The notes: a model not told the origin generated them from the letters alone. 64,000 nt of DNA from Methylumidiphilus sp963753955 (GCA_963753955.1 CAVWEM010000005.1:310001-374000), one strand, 5' to 3'; numbered from the stretch's first letter, positions 35,751 to 45,063 are shown. Numbers and translations: made by a program.

Positions 35751-36497
35751 ATGGATTCACAGCTAACCTCAACCCCAAAACTTGTGTTGACCGACGAGTC
35801 GGCCAACCCACCCGAAATCCCGGATGCTGAGGTGGAACTTAGCTTTCGCTTCGATGAGTTATTGGCGTTGAACCCAAACACCCAGGTTAGCGACATATTG
35901 ATGATGGAACATCTCGCCCACGCCATTGCCGCAGCCCCGACCAATTTGCTGTGCCACACCCAGCGCGTCTTCTTTTTCTACAGTAACAGGAACCCCGAAG
36001 GTCTATATTCGGCCCTGCTTGATCTTTTCATCGCCCTAGACGGCAAGGGTGCCGCGTTGCGCAGGCGTTTGCTCGCCGGTTCGCGGGAGCGCCTTGCTCC
36101 AGAGCATTACGGCATCTTGTCGCGCTGGCTGGAGAAAGGCGCGCCGCGCGACGGGGAAGACCTTTTGCCTGCCAGCCAATCGATTTTAAGCGAGGGCATC
36201 ACGGGGGAAATAAAACTCGTCCAGGTTTTCTACACCGAAAATGAATCACAACGGGATCCCCTCCTGGAGGCACGGGAGCATATCGAGTATTTCCAAATCG
36301 AGGAAGCGCGTGATTTGCTGGAAACCGCCATCCTTGCGCAGCCGGAACGGGAAGAGTTGCATCTCGAATTGATCCATTTGTACCAAGCGACCCGCGACAC
36401 CGCCAGTATGCAAGCCATGCGTGAAAAATTGAGTCAAATCATGCCCCATCTGCCCGAATGCTGGCCTAAACCGTCCCATGGAGGCCAGAATCCATGA
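35751..36497 (+). CDS. Helical-repeat protein heading the GTPase/roadblock operon
   Basis: This hypothetical protein of 248 residues is acidic and largely helical. Its last 90 residues read as TPR-like or FimV-C-terminal-like hairpins (EHIEYFQIEEARDLLETAI, REELHLELIHLYQATRDT). No signal peptide or membrane segment is visible. It overlaps the next gene by four bases (ATGA), so it is the first gene of a plus-strand operon running to 40810 that encodes a small GTPase with roadblock-type partners. It could be a scaffold in that system; this is inference from position. Confidence 0.7.
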   Translation: MDSQLTSTPKLVLTDESANPPEIPDAEVELSFRFDELLALNPNTQVSDILMMEHLAHAIAAAPTNLLCHTQRVFFFYSNRNPEGLYSALLDLFIALDGKGAALRRRLLAGSRERLAPEHYGILSRWLEKGAPRDGEDLLPASQSILSEGITGEIKLVQVFYTENESQRDPLLEAREHIEYFQIEEARDLLETAILAQPEREELHLELIHLYQATRDTASMQAMREKLSQIMPHLPECWPKPSHGGQNP

Positions 36498-37863
36498 GCG
36501 ATCCTTTGCGAATCGCTGTTCTCGGTCTGGACGAGCGCGCCCTGAACCTATTCCGAATGTTTTTTCGCGGCCCCTGCCAAAACCTAGCCACCATTATCGA
36601 CCAAGAAAAAGAGGCGGATGCGTTCCTCATCGACCTGGACACCCAGCAAGGGCAAAATTGCTGGCGCAACAACGTGAAAACCATCCTGAGCGGATACTCA
36701 TCCTCCTCTCGGTGAACGATCAGCCGACGGCGAAAGGCATCGTTTTTGTCGAAAGAAGCCCAAGCGCAAAGCATGATCGCGGCCATCGAAAAAGCCAGAT
36801 CCCTGGCAAAATCTCCCGCCGCCCCCAAGCCAAAATCTTCGCTGTTCGGCTGGGCCTCCCGCAAGTCGTCAACCCCGCCGCAGGCGGAGCCGCCCCCCGC
36901 AAAGGCAAGGCCTACGGCGGATGAAAGCCAGCGTCCGGCGGTTACACGCCCGGAACAGAAGCCCCTGCTGCCGCCCGCCACGCCACGCCCCGTGAAATTC
37001 CGCAGCCGACCGCCCGGCCTGCCGCCAATGTCGGCCAGCATTCCCAGCAAGGCACCAAGGTAATCGCCCGGCCCAGAAAAGAGGAGACCGCAGTCCACAG
37101 GGTCGCCATGCTGCTGGACGAGCAAGGCTTCAAGAGCTTCCTTGGGCATCGGGAGGATATCGATCCATCCATGCCTGACCAATTGGCCAGCGTGTTTTAT
37201 GACCCCAAACAATACCTGCAGGGCCATGTCCAATCGGCTATCAAACTCGCAATCTCCCGCAATGCGGCAATGCGGCTGGAAACGCCATGGAAGTCCATCA
37301 CCATTTTGCCGCAACAGGGGCTTATCCATATCATGGCCGACGAGGCGCAAGTGCGGGCGGCCTGCGGGATACCGTTCCGCAATATCATCGGCGTCGATAT
37401 CGACGCCATTTCGTTACAGCAGGTGGTCAATATCAAGCCGGTCAGCCAGGAGGAACTGGAGAAAGTCCTAAACTCCAAGGATTTGGTCCGTCTGGATACA
37501 TTCTTGTGGAAAGTCGCGCTTTTCACCTCCAAAGGCCGGCTGCCCAGGGGGGCCGATCTTAACCAAGGATTTTTCCTCAAGCGCTGGCCCGGCATGACCC
37601 GCCTGCTGCTGCCTCCCCACGCGATGCGCATCGCCGCCCTGCTGACGCAAAAGCCATATTCGCTGTTCGAGGCCGCACGGAGGATGGGCATACGGCAGCA
37701 ATATGTGTTTGCCTTCGTCAGCGCCGCCCATGCGCTAGGGTTGGTCGGCCAGCGGGCCATTGAAGCGGAACAACCGCCCGCATCAGAAAAAACCTCCCCC
37801 ATCGGGCAGCCCGAACGCCAATCGCTGTTCAAAAAAATCCTCAGCCGCCTGAAATTGATTTAA
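36494..37863 (+). CDS. Receiver-like protein with DUF-type C-terminus (multiple frameshifts)
   Basis: Several frames combine into one protein of about 455 residues. From 36494 comes a receiver-like start (LRIAVLGLDERALNLFRMFF), then ERILILLSVNDQPTAKGIVFV in a second frame. Near 36740 a third frame has AQSMIAAIEKARSLAKSP and a Pro-rich linker (TPPQAEPPPAKARPTADES). From 37064 a long C-terminal part runs LLDEQGFKSFLGHREDIDPS to LFKKILSRLKLI. At least three indels are needed. The N-terminus looks like a REC domain without obvious phosphoacceptor context. The operon position next to the GTPase suggests a signalling role. I do not recognise the C-terminal family. Confidence 0.62.
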
Positions 37864-37880
37864 CGCCACGGAAGCCAGTA

Positions 37881-38423
37881 ATGAGCCAGTACAACAAAAT
37901 CATCTTCACGGGTCCCGTAGGTGCGGGAAAAACAACTGCCATCGCTTCCCTCAGCGATATTCCACCGCTCAGCACCGACGCCACAGCCAGCGATATGACA
38001 AAAGAGCGCAAAGCCTCCACCACGGTTGCCTTGGATTATGGGATCATGAACCTGCCAGGAGGTGAAAAAATCCATTTATATGGCACTCCAGGGCAGGAGC
38101 GCTTCGATTTCATGTGGGACATTCTTACCACGGGGGGAATTGGCTTGGTCTTGTTGCTGGATAATACCCGTGCCGACCCGTTCCAAGACGTGAAATTCTT
38201 CACCGGAAAATTCCGCGATTTCATCGACGCGACCAGTTTGGTGGTGGGTATCACGCAGATGGATCTCAGCCCCAAACCTCCGCTTGAAGAATACTATAAG
38301 CAGTTTGAGCAACTAGGCCTAAGACCACCCATATTTGAAGTGGACGGACGTGTGCGGGCCGATGTGTCCCTTCTTGTCCAGGCTTTGCTATATGCCATCG
38401 ACCCAGTCCTGGAGGAACAATAA
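37881..38423 (+). CDS. Small Ras/Arf-like GTPase
   Basis: This is a 180-residue bacterial small GTPase. It has P-loop GPVGAGKTTAIASLSD, a switch-I threonine in KASTTVALDYG, switch II YGTPGQERFDFMW (Arf-like GTPGQERF in place of DxxG) and a TQMD base-recognition motif in VVGITQMDLS. It belongs to the group of prokaryotic GTPases, related to MglA, that pair with roadblock/LC7 proteins acting as regulators. Two such proteins are encoded directly downstream. It starts 17 bases after the preceding gene. Confidence 0.9.
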   Translation: MSQYNKIIFTGPVGAGKTTAIASLSDIPPLSTDATASDMTKERKASTTVALDYGIMNLPGGEKIHLYGTPGQERFDFMWDILTTGGIGLVLLLDNTRADPFQDVKFFTGKFRDFIDATSLVVGITQMDLSPKPPLEEYYKQFEQLGLRPPIFEVDGRVRADVSLLVQALLYAIDPVLEEQ

Positions 38424-38424
38424 C

Positions 38425-39057
38425 GTGAAACGCTTCACACTGGTCGACGACCTATTCATCCACCCGACGCCCGGGGGCTGCTATCATGCCTTCTCCAATC
38501 CGTCTGACTCACCGGCCAAAGTTTTGATCCGGTCTTTGCTGAAGCATCCTGGCTCGCCGGAATTGACCTTGACCGGCTTGAAGGAATGGTCGGGGATAAC
38601 CGATGACGAACAAGCCTTGTCGATGCTGGAGCGGCTTCAGGATCTTGGCTGGGTGCAAGGCTTCCACGTCCCTGTCAATTGCGACTCCGCGCCTTTGGAG
38701 GTCGCCCTGCCGGATATCCTGTCCACCCTCGGCAGCCAAAATAAGGTGTTGCTGGCCGACGCCCAGGGCTTTTACCTGGCCTCCCATGGCTTCGCACACG
38801 AAGTGGCGGAAGAGTTGTCCGCCCTTAGCGCCAGCCTCGCGGACATGCATGAGCGCCGATCCGGGTTGCTGCTGAACAATATGGGGTTGAACTCCAGCGC
38901 CTGGTCGTTGGTGGATGCCAATGGGAACAGCCATCTGGGCTTTTGGCCGATTTATATCGGCAAGACCCGCTTCGTGCTGGCCATCAGCGGAATGCCGAGG
39001 CTCAACCAACCCAATTTCGTCAAGCTAGTCTGGATGCTCAACCTGCGGTACACCTGA
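38425..39057 (+). CDS. Roadblock-type protein with N-terminal winged-helix-like part
   Basis: This 210-residue protein reads from a GTG at 38425 (AGGA upstream; VKRFTLVDDLFIHPTPGGCY), one base after the GTPase stop. An N-terminal segment (LTLTGLKEWSGITDDEQALS) resembles a small helix-turn-helix. The C-terminal part from about residue 95 has the roadblock/LC7 pattern KVLLADAQGFYLASHGFAHE and LNNMGLNSSAWSLVDANG. It would be a regulator or partner of the GTPase. The roadblock assignment is by pattern and context. Confidence 0.7.
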   Translation: MKRFTLVDDLFIHPTPGGCYHAFSNPSDSPAKVLIRSLLKHPGSPELTLTGLKEWSGITDDEQALSMLERLQDLGWVQGFHVPVNCDSAPLEVALPDILSTLGSQNKVLLADAQGFYLASHGFAHEVAEELSALSASLADMHERRSGLLLNNMGLNSSAWSLVDANGNSHLGFWPIYIGKTRFVLAISGMPRLNQPNFVKLVWMLNLRYT

Positions 39058-39141
39058 CTATTCAATACTCTGGCTGCGGTCTACAATAAATAGGCCGGTT
39101 TTTCAATCCTGTCCCAACTATCTCTCATAAGGAAACACACC

Positions 39142-39504
39142 ATGCGCGCAGACATGCTCACATCCATCCTGCAAGAGTTGAACGGAACCTCGGCAGACAT
39201 CGAGGCATCCGGCATCATCTCCACCGACGGCCTGATCATGGCCGCCGTGCTTCCGCAAGGGCTCGACGAAGACCGCCTAGGCGCCATGAGCGCCGCCATG
39301 CTTTCGCTCGGCGACCGCACCGCGCAGGAGCTTGCCCGCGGCACACTCGAACAAGTATTGATCAAGGGCGCGAAAGGCTACGTATTGATGGCCTACGCCG
39401 GATCGGAGGCGGTGTTGACGGTCCTGGCCAAGCCGAACGCAAAGCTCGGCCTGATTTTCCTGGACGTGAAACGCGCCGCGGAAAACATATCCTCCCTGAT
39501 CTGA
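39142..39504 (+). CDS. Roadblock/LC7-domain protein (MglB-like)
   Basis: This 120-residue single roadblock domain has ADMLTSILQELNGTSADIEA, GIISTDGLIMAAVLP, AMLSLGDRTAQELARG and LTVLAKPNAKLGLIFLDVKR in the usual beta-alpha order. MglB-type proteins act on small GTPases as activators. It lies 84 bases downstream of the first roadblock gene, with a clear ribosome site (ATAAGGAAA). It is likely the main partner of the GTPase at 37881. Confidence 0.88.
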   Translation: MRADMLTSILQELNGTSADIEASGIISTDGLIMAAVLPQGLDEDRLGAMSAAMLSLGDRTAQELARGTLEQVLIKGAKGYVLMAYAGSEAVLTVLAKPNAKLGLIFLDVKRAAENISSLI

Positions 39505-39559
39505 CCGATCATCAGCCGTTTCCACGCCCCCTGCCAACCCACTTCGAGAAGTTGCGAAT

Positions 39560-40033
39560 ATGCAAGACATGAAGCCGGAAGATATTGTCGGCGAGTATCG
39601 CGAATATACCCTCACTTATTTTGACGGAACCAGCCGGAAAGTGCTGGTCACCGAGTTGGAATCACCCTTTCCTGAAGGACGCCTGATCGTGTCGCGCACC
39701 GACCCGGAAGGCATCATCACCCATGTGAACCAGTCTTTTATCGACATGTCCGGCTACACTAGGGAAGAGTTGCTGGGTGCGCCGCATTACATCCTGCGCC
39801 ATCCGGATATGCCGCCCGTCGCCTTCAAAGGGTTGTGGGATACCCTCGCCCAAGGTGACAAATGGCAAGGCTTTGTGAAAAACTTGCGCAAAGATGGCGG
39901 GTTTTATTGGGTCAAGGCCACCGTGATCGCCAACATCAGGAACAACAAGGTCGTGGGCTACACCTCAGTCCGGCGCAAACCATCGCGACAGAAAATCACC
40001 GAGTGCATGAGCCTATACCCCACTTTGTTCTAA
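39560..40033 (+). CDS. Single PAS-domain protein (Aer-like)
   Basis: This 157-residue protein has a 50-residue N-terminal extension (EDIVGEYREYTLTYFDGTS) and one PAS domain. The core matches the Aer/aerotaxis type: GIITHVNQSFIDMSGYTREE, HYILRHPDMPPVAFKGLW and KNLRKDGGFYWVKATV. Such domains often bind FAD and sense redox state. There is no output domain, so it probably signals through its operon partners. Confidence 0.88.
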   Translation: MQDMKPEDIVGEYREYTLTYFDGTSRKVLVTELESPFPEGRLIVSRTDPEGIITHVNQSFIDMSGYTREELLGAPHYILRHPDMPPVAFKGLWDTLAQGDKWQGFVKNLRKDGGFYWVKATVIANIRNNKVVGYTSVRRKPSRQKITECMSLYPTLF

Positions 40034-40060
40034 GCCGAAGACCAAGGAATAACTGTCGCC

Positions 40061-40810
40061 ATGACCACCCACATCTTCACCGTGAGCCCTGACTTCACGC
40101 CCGACCATCTGTCCGGATGGTTCATCTTCAACACTTGGCTGCAAAGGACTCTGGATGCCCATTTTCACCTGCAGCTTTACGACAACTTCCAAAGCCAGCG
40201 TGAAGCCATCCTGGCGGACAAGATCGACCTGATCTACGCCAACCCCTTCGACGCCGCAATGCTAGTGCGCGAAAGGGGCTTCAAACCCCTGGCGAAATTC
40301 GGCAACATCGCCGATGAAGCCATTATCGCCGTCAGTACGCACAGCCCTTACGAGAAAATCGAAGATCTGCGTCCCGGCATCAGGCTGGCGACCACCGACG
40401 ATCCCGATGTGCACATGATGGGCATGATCATGCTCGAACCTGCCGGACTGGATGCGTCGAACATACAGATGGTGGCTTGCGACGGTTACGTCTTGGTCGC
40501 CAAGCAACTGATCAAGCAGACATCGGACGCCGGCATCTTCCTGGTCGAAGCCTACAATAGTTTGAGTTCGATGATCCGCAAGGAACTTCGGGTGCTGGTC
40601 AAAAGCCAGATCCAGGTGGTACATCATTCGCTGATGATCGGCCCGAAGATCCAAGAATACAAGGAGCCGCTGCTGCATGCCCTGCTGACCATGCAAGACT
40701 GCGAAAAAGGCCGGGGCATACTCCAGGCATTGGCTTGTCCGAAGTGGGAATTGGTGGACGACGAGGAAATGGAATTCATGATCGACCTGATGGATACCCT
40801 GATAACCTGA
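40061..40810 (+). CDS. PhnD/phosphonate-binding-like protein without signal peptide
   Basis: This 249-residue protein is of the periplasmic binding-protein type II fold (PhnD-like). It shows ADKIDLIYANPFDAAMLVRE, KLATTDD-like IRLATTDDPDVHMMG and HHSLMIGPKIQ. It lacks a signal peptide and no ABC transporter genes are adjacent, so it is probably a cytoplasmic ligand sensor. It follows the PAS gene by 27 bases and closes the GTPase/roadblock operon. What it binds is unknown. Confidence 0.82.
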   Translation: MTTHIFTVSPDFTPDHLSGWFIFNTWLQRTLDAHFHLQLYDNFQSQREAILADKIDLIYANPFDAAMLVRERGFKPLAKFGNIADEAIIAVSTHSPYEKIEDLRPGIRLATTDDPDVHMMGMIMLEPAGLDASNIQMVACDGYVLVAKQLIKQTSDAGIFLVEAYNSLSSMIRKELRVLVKSQIQVVHHSLMIGPKIQEYKEPLLHALLTMQDCEKGRGILQALACPKWELVDDEEMEFMIDLMDTLIT

Positions 40811-40820
40811 CCCTCTGTCC

Positions 40821-40859
40821 AGGTGCGGCGGACATCGGATTCCCCAATGTCTCGCACCT
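40821..40859. terminator. Hairpin between convergent genes
   Basis: AGGTGCG (40821-40827) pairs with CGCACCT (40853-40859), with an inner GACAT/ATGTC stem. It sits between the convergent PhnD-like and DUF2934 genes and may end transcription from both sides. No T-run follows. Confidence 0.45.
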
Positions 40860-40886
40860 AGCCAGTGGTCTTATCCGCGCAAGATC

Positions 40887-41438
40887 TCAGGAAACCTTGC
40901 CGCCACGCAAGCTTGCCAACACTTCCGCTGCGGCGGCGGCCCAGTCCTCCTGCTCATGGCCAGGTTGGAAATTCCTTTTCTCGGCCAAGTAATAAGCCGC
41001 CTCGGCGATCATCTGGTCGATCTCTGCCTGGATCAATTGGTTGATTTCAGCCGTATCAGTGTGCTGCTCGACAACTGCCGGTTCCACCGGAACCGCCACG
41101 GGAGCAGGCTCGACCGGCGCGTCATCGGCTTTAGCCTTTGTCTTGCGTCCGCTAGGCCGCGCCGCTTTCGCAGGTTCCTCCTTCGGCACTGCCGGAGTCG
41201 GCTCCACCTCGGCGACCGGGGGAGCAGCACTTACATCAGGCGCGACGGGGGACGCGGCACTTGCCTCGACAGCAGGGGCTGGGGGCTTCGCGGCAGTAGG
41301 GGCCGCGACCTCAGCGGCGGCTATCGGCGCGGCATCCTTGATTTCTGACGTGAATTTTTTCGCCTTCAAACCTGAAGCTGCGCTTTTCTTCGACTCTTCG
41401 GCAGGCTTTGGCGGCGAGGTGGGCGTGGCGTTGGCCAT
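40887..41438 (-). CDS. Ala/Pro-rich protein with C-terminal DUF2934
   Basis: This 183-residue protein has about 130 N-terminal residues of low complexity, rich in Ala, Pro, Val and Lys (repeats such as AAPTAAKPPAPAVEA, with basic SGRKTKAKAD). The C-terminal 45 residues match DUF2934: IDQMIAEAAYYLAEKR, NFQPGHEQEDWAAA. The function of the family is unknown. The basic, disordered N-terminus could bind nucleic acid; this is speculative. Confidence 0.82.
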   Translation of the reverse strand: MANATPTSPPKPAEESKKSAASGLKAKKFTSEIKDAAPIAAAEVAAPTAAKPPAPAVEASAASPVAPDVSAAPPVAEVEPTPAVPKEEPAKAARPSGRKTKAKADDAPVEPAPVAVPVEPAVVEQHTDTAEINQLIQAEIDQMIAEAAYYLAEKRNFQPGHEQEDWAAAAAEVLASLRGGKVS

Positions 41439-41802
41439 AGTGTTTCTCCGTAAGGTAGGTTGAATTGGGTTTATTCTAATTCATCGATCCAGCTACCCTC
41501 CGCCCAACAACAACGGCGGCGCAGATCGAACTTTGGTTAATCTTGACGGGGATTATAACAGGATTGACGATCCACCATTGGTAGGCATCCACCTCTGGCA
41601 TATTAAGGATCGAAAAAAAAACCATCCTTGGTCTACAAATGGAACTGGACAAGAGAGTCAAAAGCTTTAGGTAGGACTGGCAGCTTAAAGCCCGCAAAAC
41701 GATAAGTAAAATCAGACATTTTTTGCTTTAACATTTGAATTGACTTATGAATCACAGGTTGCCCCATGCAGCCGCCAAGACCGTCCTGACCAAGGAGGAA
41801 GC
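41439..41802. other. Non-coding stretch without clear feature
   Basis: This is an AT-richer 360-base gap. A 73-codon minus-strand frame (41476-41697) has no ribosome site and no recognisable family. Another minus-strand frame starts MSDFTYRFAGFKLPVLP but stops after 28 codons, so a decayed small gene is possible. Confidence 0.35.
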
Positions 41803-42045
41803 ATGATCCGCCTAAGCCTCTACCATACCGTTGGCTGCCATTTGTGCGAGGAGGCTGAAGAGATGGTCATGGACTGCCTCGCGGCGCGGGGCATGGATAC
41901 GTCTAGCCTGAAACGGGCTGACATCGCTGATGACGGAGAGTTGCTGGAACGCTACGGAATTTTGATACCAGTGCTGCGCGAAGAAACATCTGGCCGGGAA
42001 CTGAACTGGCCTTTTGGCCTTGAAGAGATTCAAAGCCTTTTGTGA
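41803..42045 (+). CDS. Glutaredoxin-like protein (DUF836 type)
   Basis: This 80-residue thioredoxin-fold protein has the active-site motif HTVGCHLCEEAEEM near the N-terminus and a cis-proline strand IPVLREETSGRELNWPF. It is the short glutaredoxin-like family often called DUF836. The ATG at 41803 has a perfect AGGAGG. It is cytoplasmic; substrate unknown. Confidence 0.88.
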   Translation: MIRLSLYHTVGCHLCEEAEEMVMDCLAARGMDTSSLKRADIADDGELLERYGILIPVLREETSGRELNWPFGLEEIQSLL

Positions 42046-42090
42046 ATGATGGAGCGCCGACCTCCCGTCGGCCTCCAGCTTCCGCCTTTT

Positions 42091-42363
42091 TCAGGATTTC
42101 GGCGGCACATAGCCTTCCGGCGCGGCCGCGCCGTGGCCGAAAAGGAATTTCTCCCGCTCGCCCGCCAGAAATTGTTTGTCCTTGGCTTCGAAGGGCGTGA
42201 GGCGGTGTTCGTTGATGAGCATGGTTTGCAGTTTGAGCCATTCCTGCCAGGCTTGGGCCGAAACATTGTCGAAAATACGCTGGCCCTGGACACCCGGAAA
42301 AGGGGGCTGGTCCAGTCCTTCCGCCGTTATGCCTAGTTTCGCGCATTGCACTGTTCTGCTCAT
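42091..42363 (-). CDS. yggX: Probable Fe(2+)-trafficking protein
   Basis: This 90-residue protein of the YggX family protects or repairs iron-sulfur clusters. It starts at the ATG at 42363 with SRTVQCAKLGITAEGLDQPP, including the conserved cysteine, followed by WQEWLKLQTMLINEHRL and FLAGEREKFLFG. It lies downstream of mutY (an Fe-S enzyme) on the same strand, the same pairing as in E. coli. Confidence 0.94.
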   Translation of the reverse strand: MSRTVQCAKLGITAEGLDQPPFPGVQGQRIFDNVSAQAWQEWLKLQTMLINEHRLTPFEAKDKQFLAGEREKFLFGHGAAAPEGYVPPKS

Positions 42364-42427
42364 GATGTTCCTCGGTGTCAAGTGGATGATGTGGTTAAGG
42401 CTTTGGCTGGGCAGGCCGAAGCATGGC

Positions 42428-43465
42428 CTAGGTGTCTGGGGTCAGTTCGAGCAGCAAACGCCGCACCGGGGCGGGCAAGGCGCTGGTCTCCTCCGCTTTG
42501 CTCCAAGCCGAACCAGCTTCGGCGATTCGCATGGACTGTCCAGCTTGCCCAAGCAGTGGCGTATAATCCAGATGGAAATGGCTGAAAGTATGCCGCCGTT
42601 GCGGCAGAGCCTCAAGTGTGGCCGGTATCTCACGCATTGCGCACCAAACAGCCACCTCGTCGCGCCCGTCGAACTGGGGAAAACTCCACAGCCCGCCCCA
42701 GATCCCTGTGGGCGGGCGCTTTTCCAGATAAAAGTCCCCTTCCCCATTGCGCAAGACCAGCATCCAACAGCAACGTGACGGGATGTCTCTTTTCGGACGG
42801 GGCACGGGCAGCTCCGCCGCGAGATCAAGCCGCGACGCCAAGCAGCCCTTCCGCAACGGGCAACGGGAACAATCGGGATTGCCGCGTGTGCATAGCGTCG
42901 CGCCCAGATCCATCATGGCTTGGGTGTAATCGGCGACGCGCTCTTTCGGCGTCAGTTGTTCGCTGATGCGCCAAAGTTCCCGGGCGGTTTCGGGTATTCC
43001 CGGCCAGCCTTCGACAGCGGCGTAGCGGCTGAGGACACGCTTGACATTGCCGTCCAGGATCGGAGCGCGGATGCCCAGCCCTAGGCTCAAAATCGCCCCG
43101 GCGGTAGAGCGGCCTATGCCGGGAAGCCCGGCGAGGCTGTGTGCGTCGGCCGGCAAGGCACCCGCATGTTCGCGCATGACGGTCTGCGCCGCCTTGTGCA
43201 GGTTGCGGGCGCGGGCGTAATAGCCTAACCCGGCCCAATGGCCTAGCACCTCGTCTTGCGGTGCCTCGGCCAGGACTTGCAGGCAGGGGAAGCGCTCCAT
43301 GAAGCGCAGGAAATAAGGGATCACCATGGCGACCTGGGTTTGCTGGAGCATGATTTCCGACACCCAGACCCGGTAAGGTGTAGGGTCGGCTTGCCAAGGT
43401 AGGTTTTTGCGCCCTTCCCGGTCGAACCAACCTAAGACGGCGGCTTGGAATTCTTCGGCTTGCAC
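42428..43465 (-). CDS. mutY: A/G-specific adenine glycosylase
   Basis: MutY removes adenine mispaired with 8-oxoguanine. The 345-residue protein shows WVSEIMLQQTQVAMVIPYF, the helix-hairpin-helix LPGIGRSTAGAIL, the catalytic-aspartate region QAMMDLGATLC and the four-cysteine iron-sulfur loop CTRGNPDCSRCPLRKGC. The C-terminal NUDIX-like domain includes PPTGIWGGLWSFPQF. It forms a unit with yggX. Confidence 0.95.
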   Translation of the reverse strand: MQAEEFQAAVLGWFDREGRKNLPWQADPTPYRVWVSEIMLQQTQVAMVIPYFLRFMERFPCLQVLAEAPQDEVLGHWAGLGYYARARNLHKAAQTVMREHAGALPADAHSLAGLPGIGRSTAGAILSLGLGIRAPILDGNVKRVLSRYAAVEGWPGIPETARELWRISEQLTPKERVADYTQAMMDLGATLCTRGNPDCSRCPLRKGCLASRLDLAAELPVPRPKRDIPSRCCWMLVLRNGEGDFYLEKRPPTGIWGGLWSFPQFDGRDEVAVWCAMREIPATLEALPQRRHTFSHFHLDYTPLLGQAGQSMRIAEAGSAWSKAEETSALPAPVRRLLLELTPDT

Positions 43466-43597
43466 GGATCTTTAGTCCAATTGGGCATTCGCGGGTTTTG
43501 CTTTAGAATGGCATGACATGGCCTTAATTTCGCAAGGCCGGGCGGGACAGACGCCCCCTTGCCGTTCCCTCAAACCCTTGAGCATCACCCATCCAAC

Positions 43598-43807
43598 ATG
43601 ATTCCAACCCATCGCATTATCGCATCATTCGCGGCTTTCTCCCTAATGTCCGCCTGCGGCCTAAAAGGCCCGCTGTACCTGCCCAAGGAACCGGCTGCGG
43701 AACAAGCGCCCGCACCGGCGAAGAAGGTGCCAGACGCCCAAACAACTCCGAACGCAGGCCAGCAGGCACCGCAAACCCCTGCAAACCAAGCCTCCCCGCC
43801 CAAGTAA
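43598..43807 (+). CDS. lptM: Small lipoprotein, LptM-like
   Basis: This 69-residue outer-membrane lipoprotein has a lipobox MSACGLKGPLYLP, the signature of LptM (YifL), a chaperone of the LptDE lipopolysaccharide translocon. The rest is Pro/Gln/Ala-rich. The ATG at 43598 was chosen so that the signal peptide (RIIASFAAFSLMSAC) is N-terminal. It sits 11 bases upstream of lysA, as in many gammaproteobacteria. Confidence 0.88.
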   Translation: MIPTHRIIASFAAFSLMSACGLKGPLYLPKEPAAEQAPAPAKKVPDAQTTPNAGQQAPQTPANQASPPK

Positions 43808-43818
43808 AACAACTGCCC

Positions 43819-45063
43819 ATGGATTATTTCAACTATCGCGACGGTGTGCTGAGTGCCGAATCCGTTCCCTTGGACGCCATCGCCGAACGCTTTGGCACAC
43901 CTTGCTATGTGTATTCCCGCGCCACCCTGGAGCGGCATTGGCGGGCCTTCGATGATGCCTTCACCGGAAGGCCACACTTGGTCTGCTACGCGGTCAAGGC
44001 CAATTCCAACTTAGGGCTGCTCAATCTTTTGGCCCGCCTGGGTTCGGGCTTCGACATTGTTTCGGTGGGGGAGTTGGAGCGGGTGCTGGCGGCGGGAGGT
44101 GACCCTAGCAAGATCGTGTTTTCCGGCGTGGGCAAACGCGCGGATGAGATGCGCCAAGCCTTGCAAGTTGGCATCCGCTGCTTCAACGTGGAAGTGGCAG
44201 GCGAATTGGATCGGCTGAACCGCGTGGCGGGTGAATTAGGCGTGAAGGCGCCGATTTCCCTGCGTGTCAACCCGGACGTGGACGCGCAGACCCACCCTTA
44301 CATTTCCACCGGACTGAAGGAAAACAAGTTCGGCATCGACATCGGACTAGCCTTGGCGGAATACGAACGCGCCGCCGTCCTGCCTAATTTGGAAATTGTC
44401 GGCGTCGATTGCCACATCGGCTCGCAACTGACCAGCACCGGCCCGTTCCTGGACGCGCTGGATCGGGTGCTGGCCTTGACGGAGGATCTAGATAAGCGCG
44501 GCATCCGGCTCCATCATTTGGATTTGGGCGGCGGACTGGGTATCCGCTACCGTGACGAACAGCCTCCGGAGCCTTATGATTTAGCCTTGGCCGTGAACGG
44601 GCGCCTGAAGGACGCGCCTTATGAAATCCTCATAGAACCAGGCCGGGCCATCGTCGGCAATGCCGGCATCCTGCTCACCCGCGTGGAATATCTCAAGTCC
44701 AACAGCGTAAAGAATTTCGCCATCGTCGATGCGGCCATGAACGATTTGCTGCGCCCTTCGCTTTACAATGCCTGGCAGGCGATTCTGCCGGTGCGCGAAG
44801 GCGGCAAGGGTGAGAGCAAAACCTGGGACATCGTGGGACCAGTATGCGAGACCGGGGATTTCCTCGGCAAAGACCGCGAATTGGCGATCCGCGAAGGCGA
44901 TTTGCTGGCCGTGCGCTCGGCGGGTGCTTACGGCTTCAGCATGAGTTCCAATTACAACTCCCGTCCTCGTCCTGCTGAGGTGATGGTGGACGGGGATCAT
45001 GTGCATTTGGTGCGGGCGCGGGAAACGCTGGCGGAGCTCTATGCTGGCGAATCAATCTTGTGA
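43819..45063 (+). CDS. lysA: Diaminopimelate decarboxylase
   Basis: LysA decarboxylates meso-diaminopimelate to lysine with PLP. The 414-residue protein has FGTPCYVYSRATLERH, the PLP lysine in CYAVKANSN, the HIGSQLTSTGPF motif, EPGRAIVGNAG and GPVCETGDFLG in family order. It starts the classic lysA-dapF-DUF484-xerC order, here interrupted by a 173-bp repeat element before dapF. Confidence 0.96.
   Translation: MDYFNYRDGVLSAESVPLDAIAERFGTPCYVYSRATLERHWRAFDDAFTGRPHLVCYAVKANSNLGLLNLLARLGSGFDIVSVGELERVLAAGGDPSKIVFSGVGKRADEMRQALQVGIRCFNVEVAGELDRLNRVAGELGVKAPISLRVNPDVDAQTHPYISTGLKENKFGIDIGLALAEYERAAVLPNLEIVGVDCHIGSQLTSTGPFLDALDRVLALTEDLDKRGIRLHHLDLGGGLGIRYRDEQPPEPYDLALAVNGRLKDAPYEILIEPGRAIVGNAGILLTRVEYLKSNSVKNFAIVDAAMNDLLRPSLYNAWQAILPVREGGKGESKTWDIVGPVCETGDFLGKDRELAIREGDLLAVRSAGAYGFSMSSNYNSRPRPAEVMVDGDHVHLVRARETLAELYAGESIL

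Noticed and set aside
41476..41697. 73-codon minus-strand frame
   Set aside because: No ribosome site, odd composition and no recognisable family.
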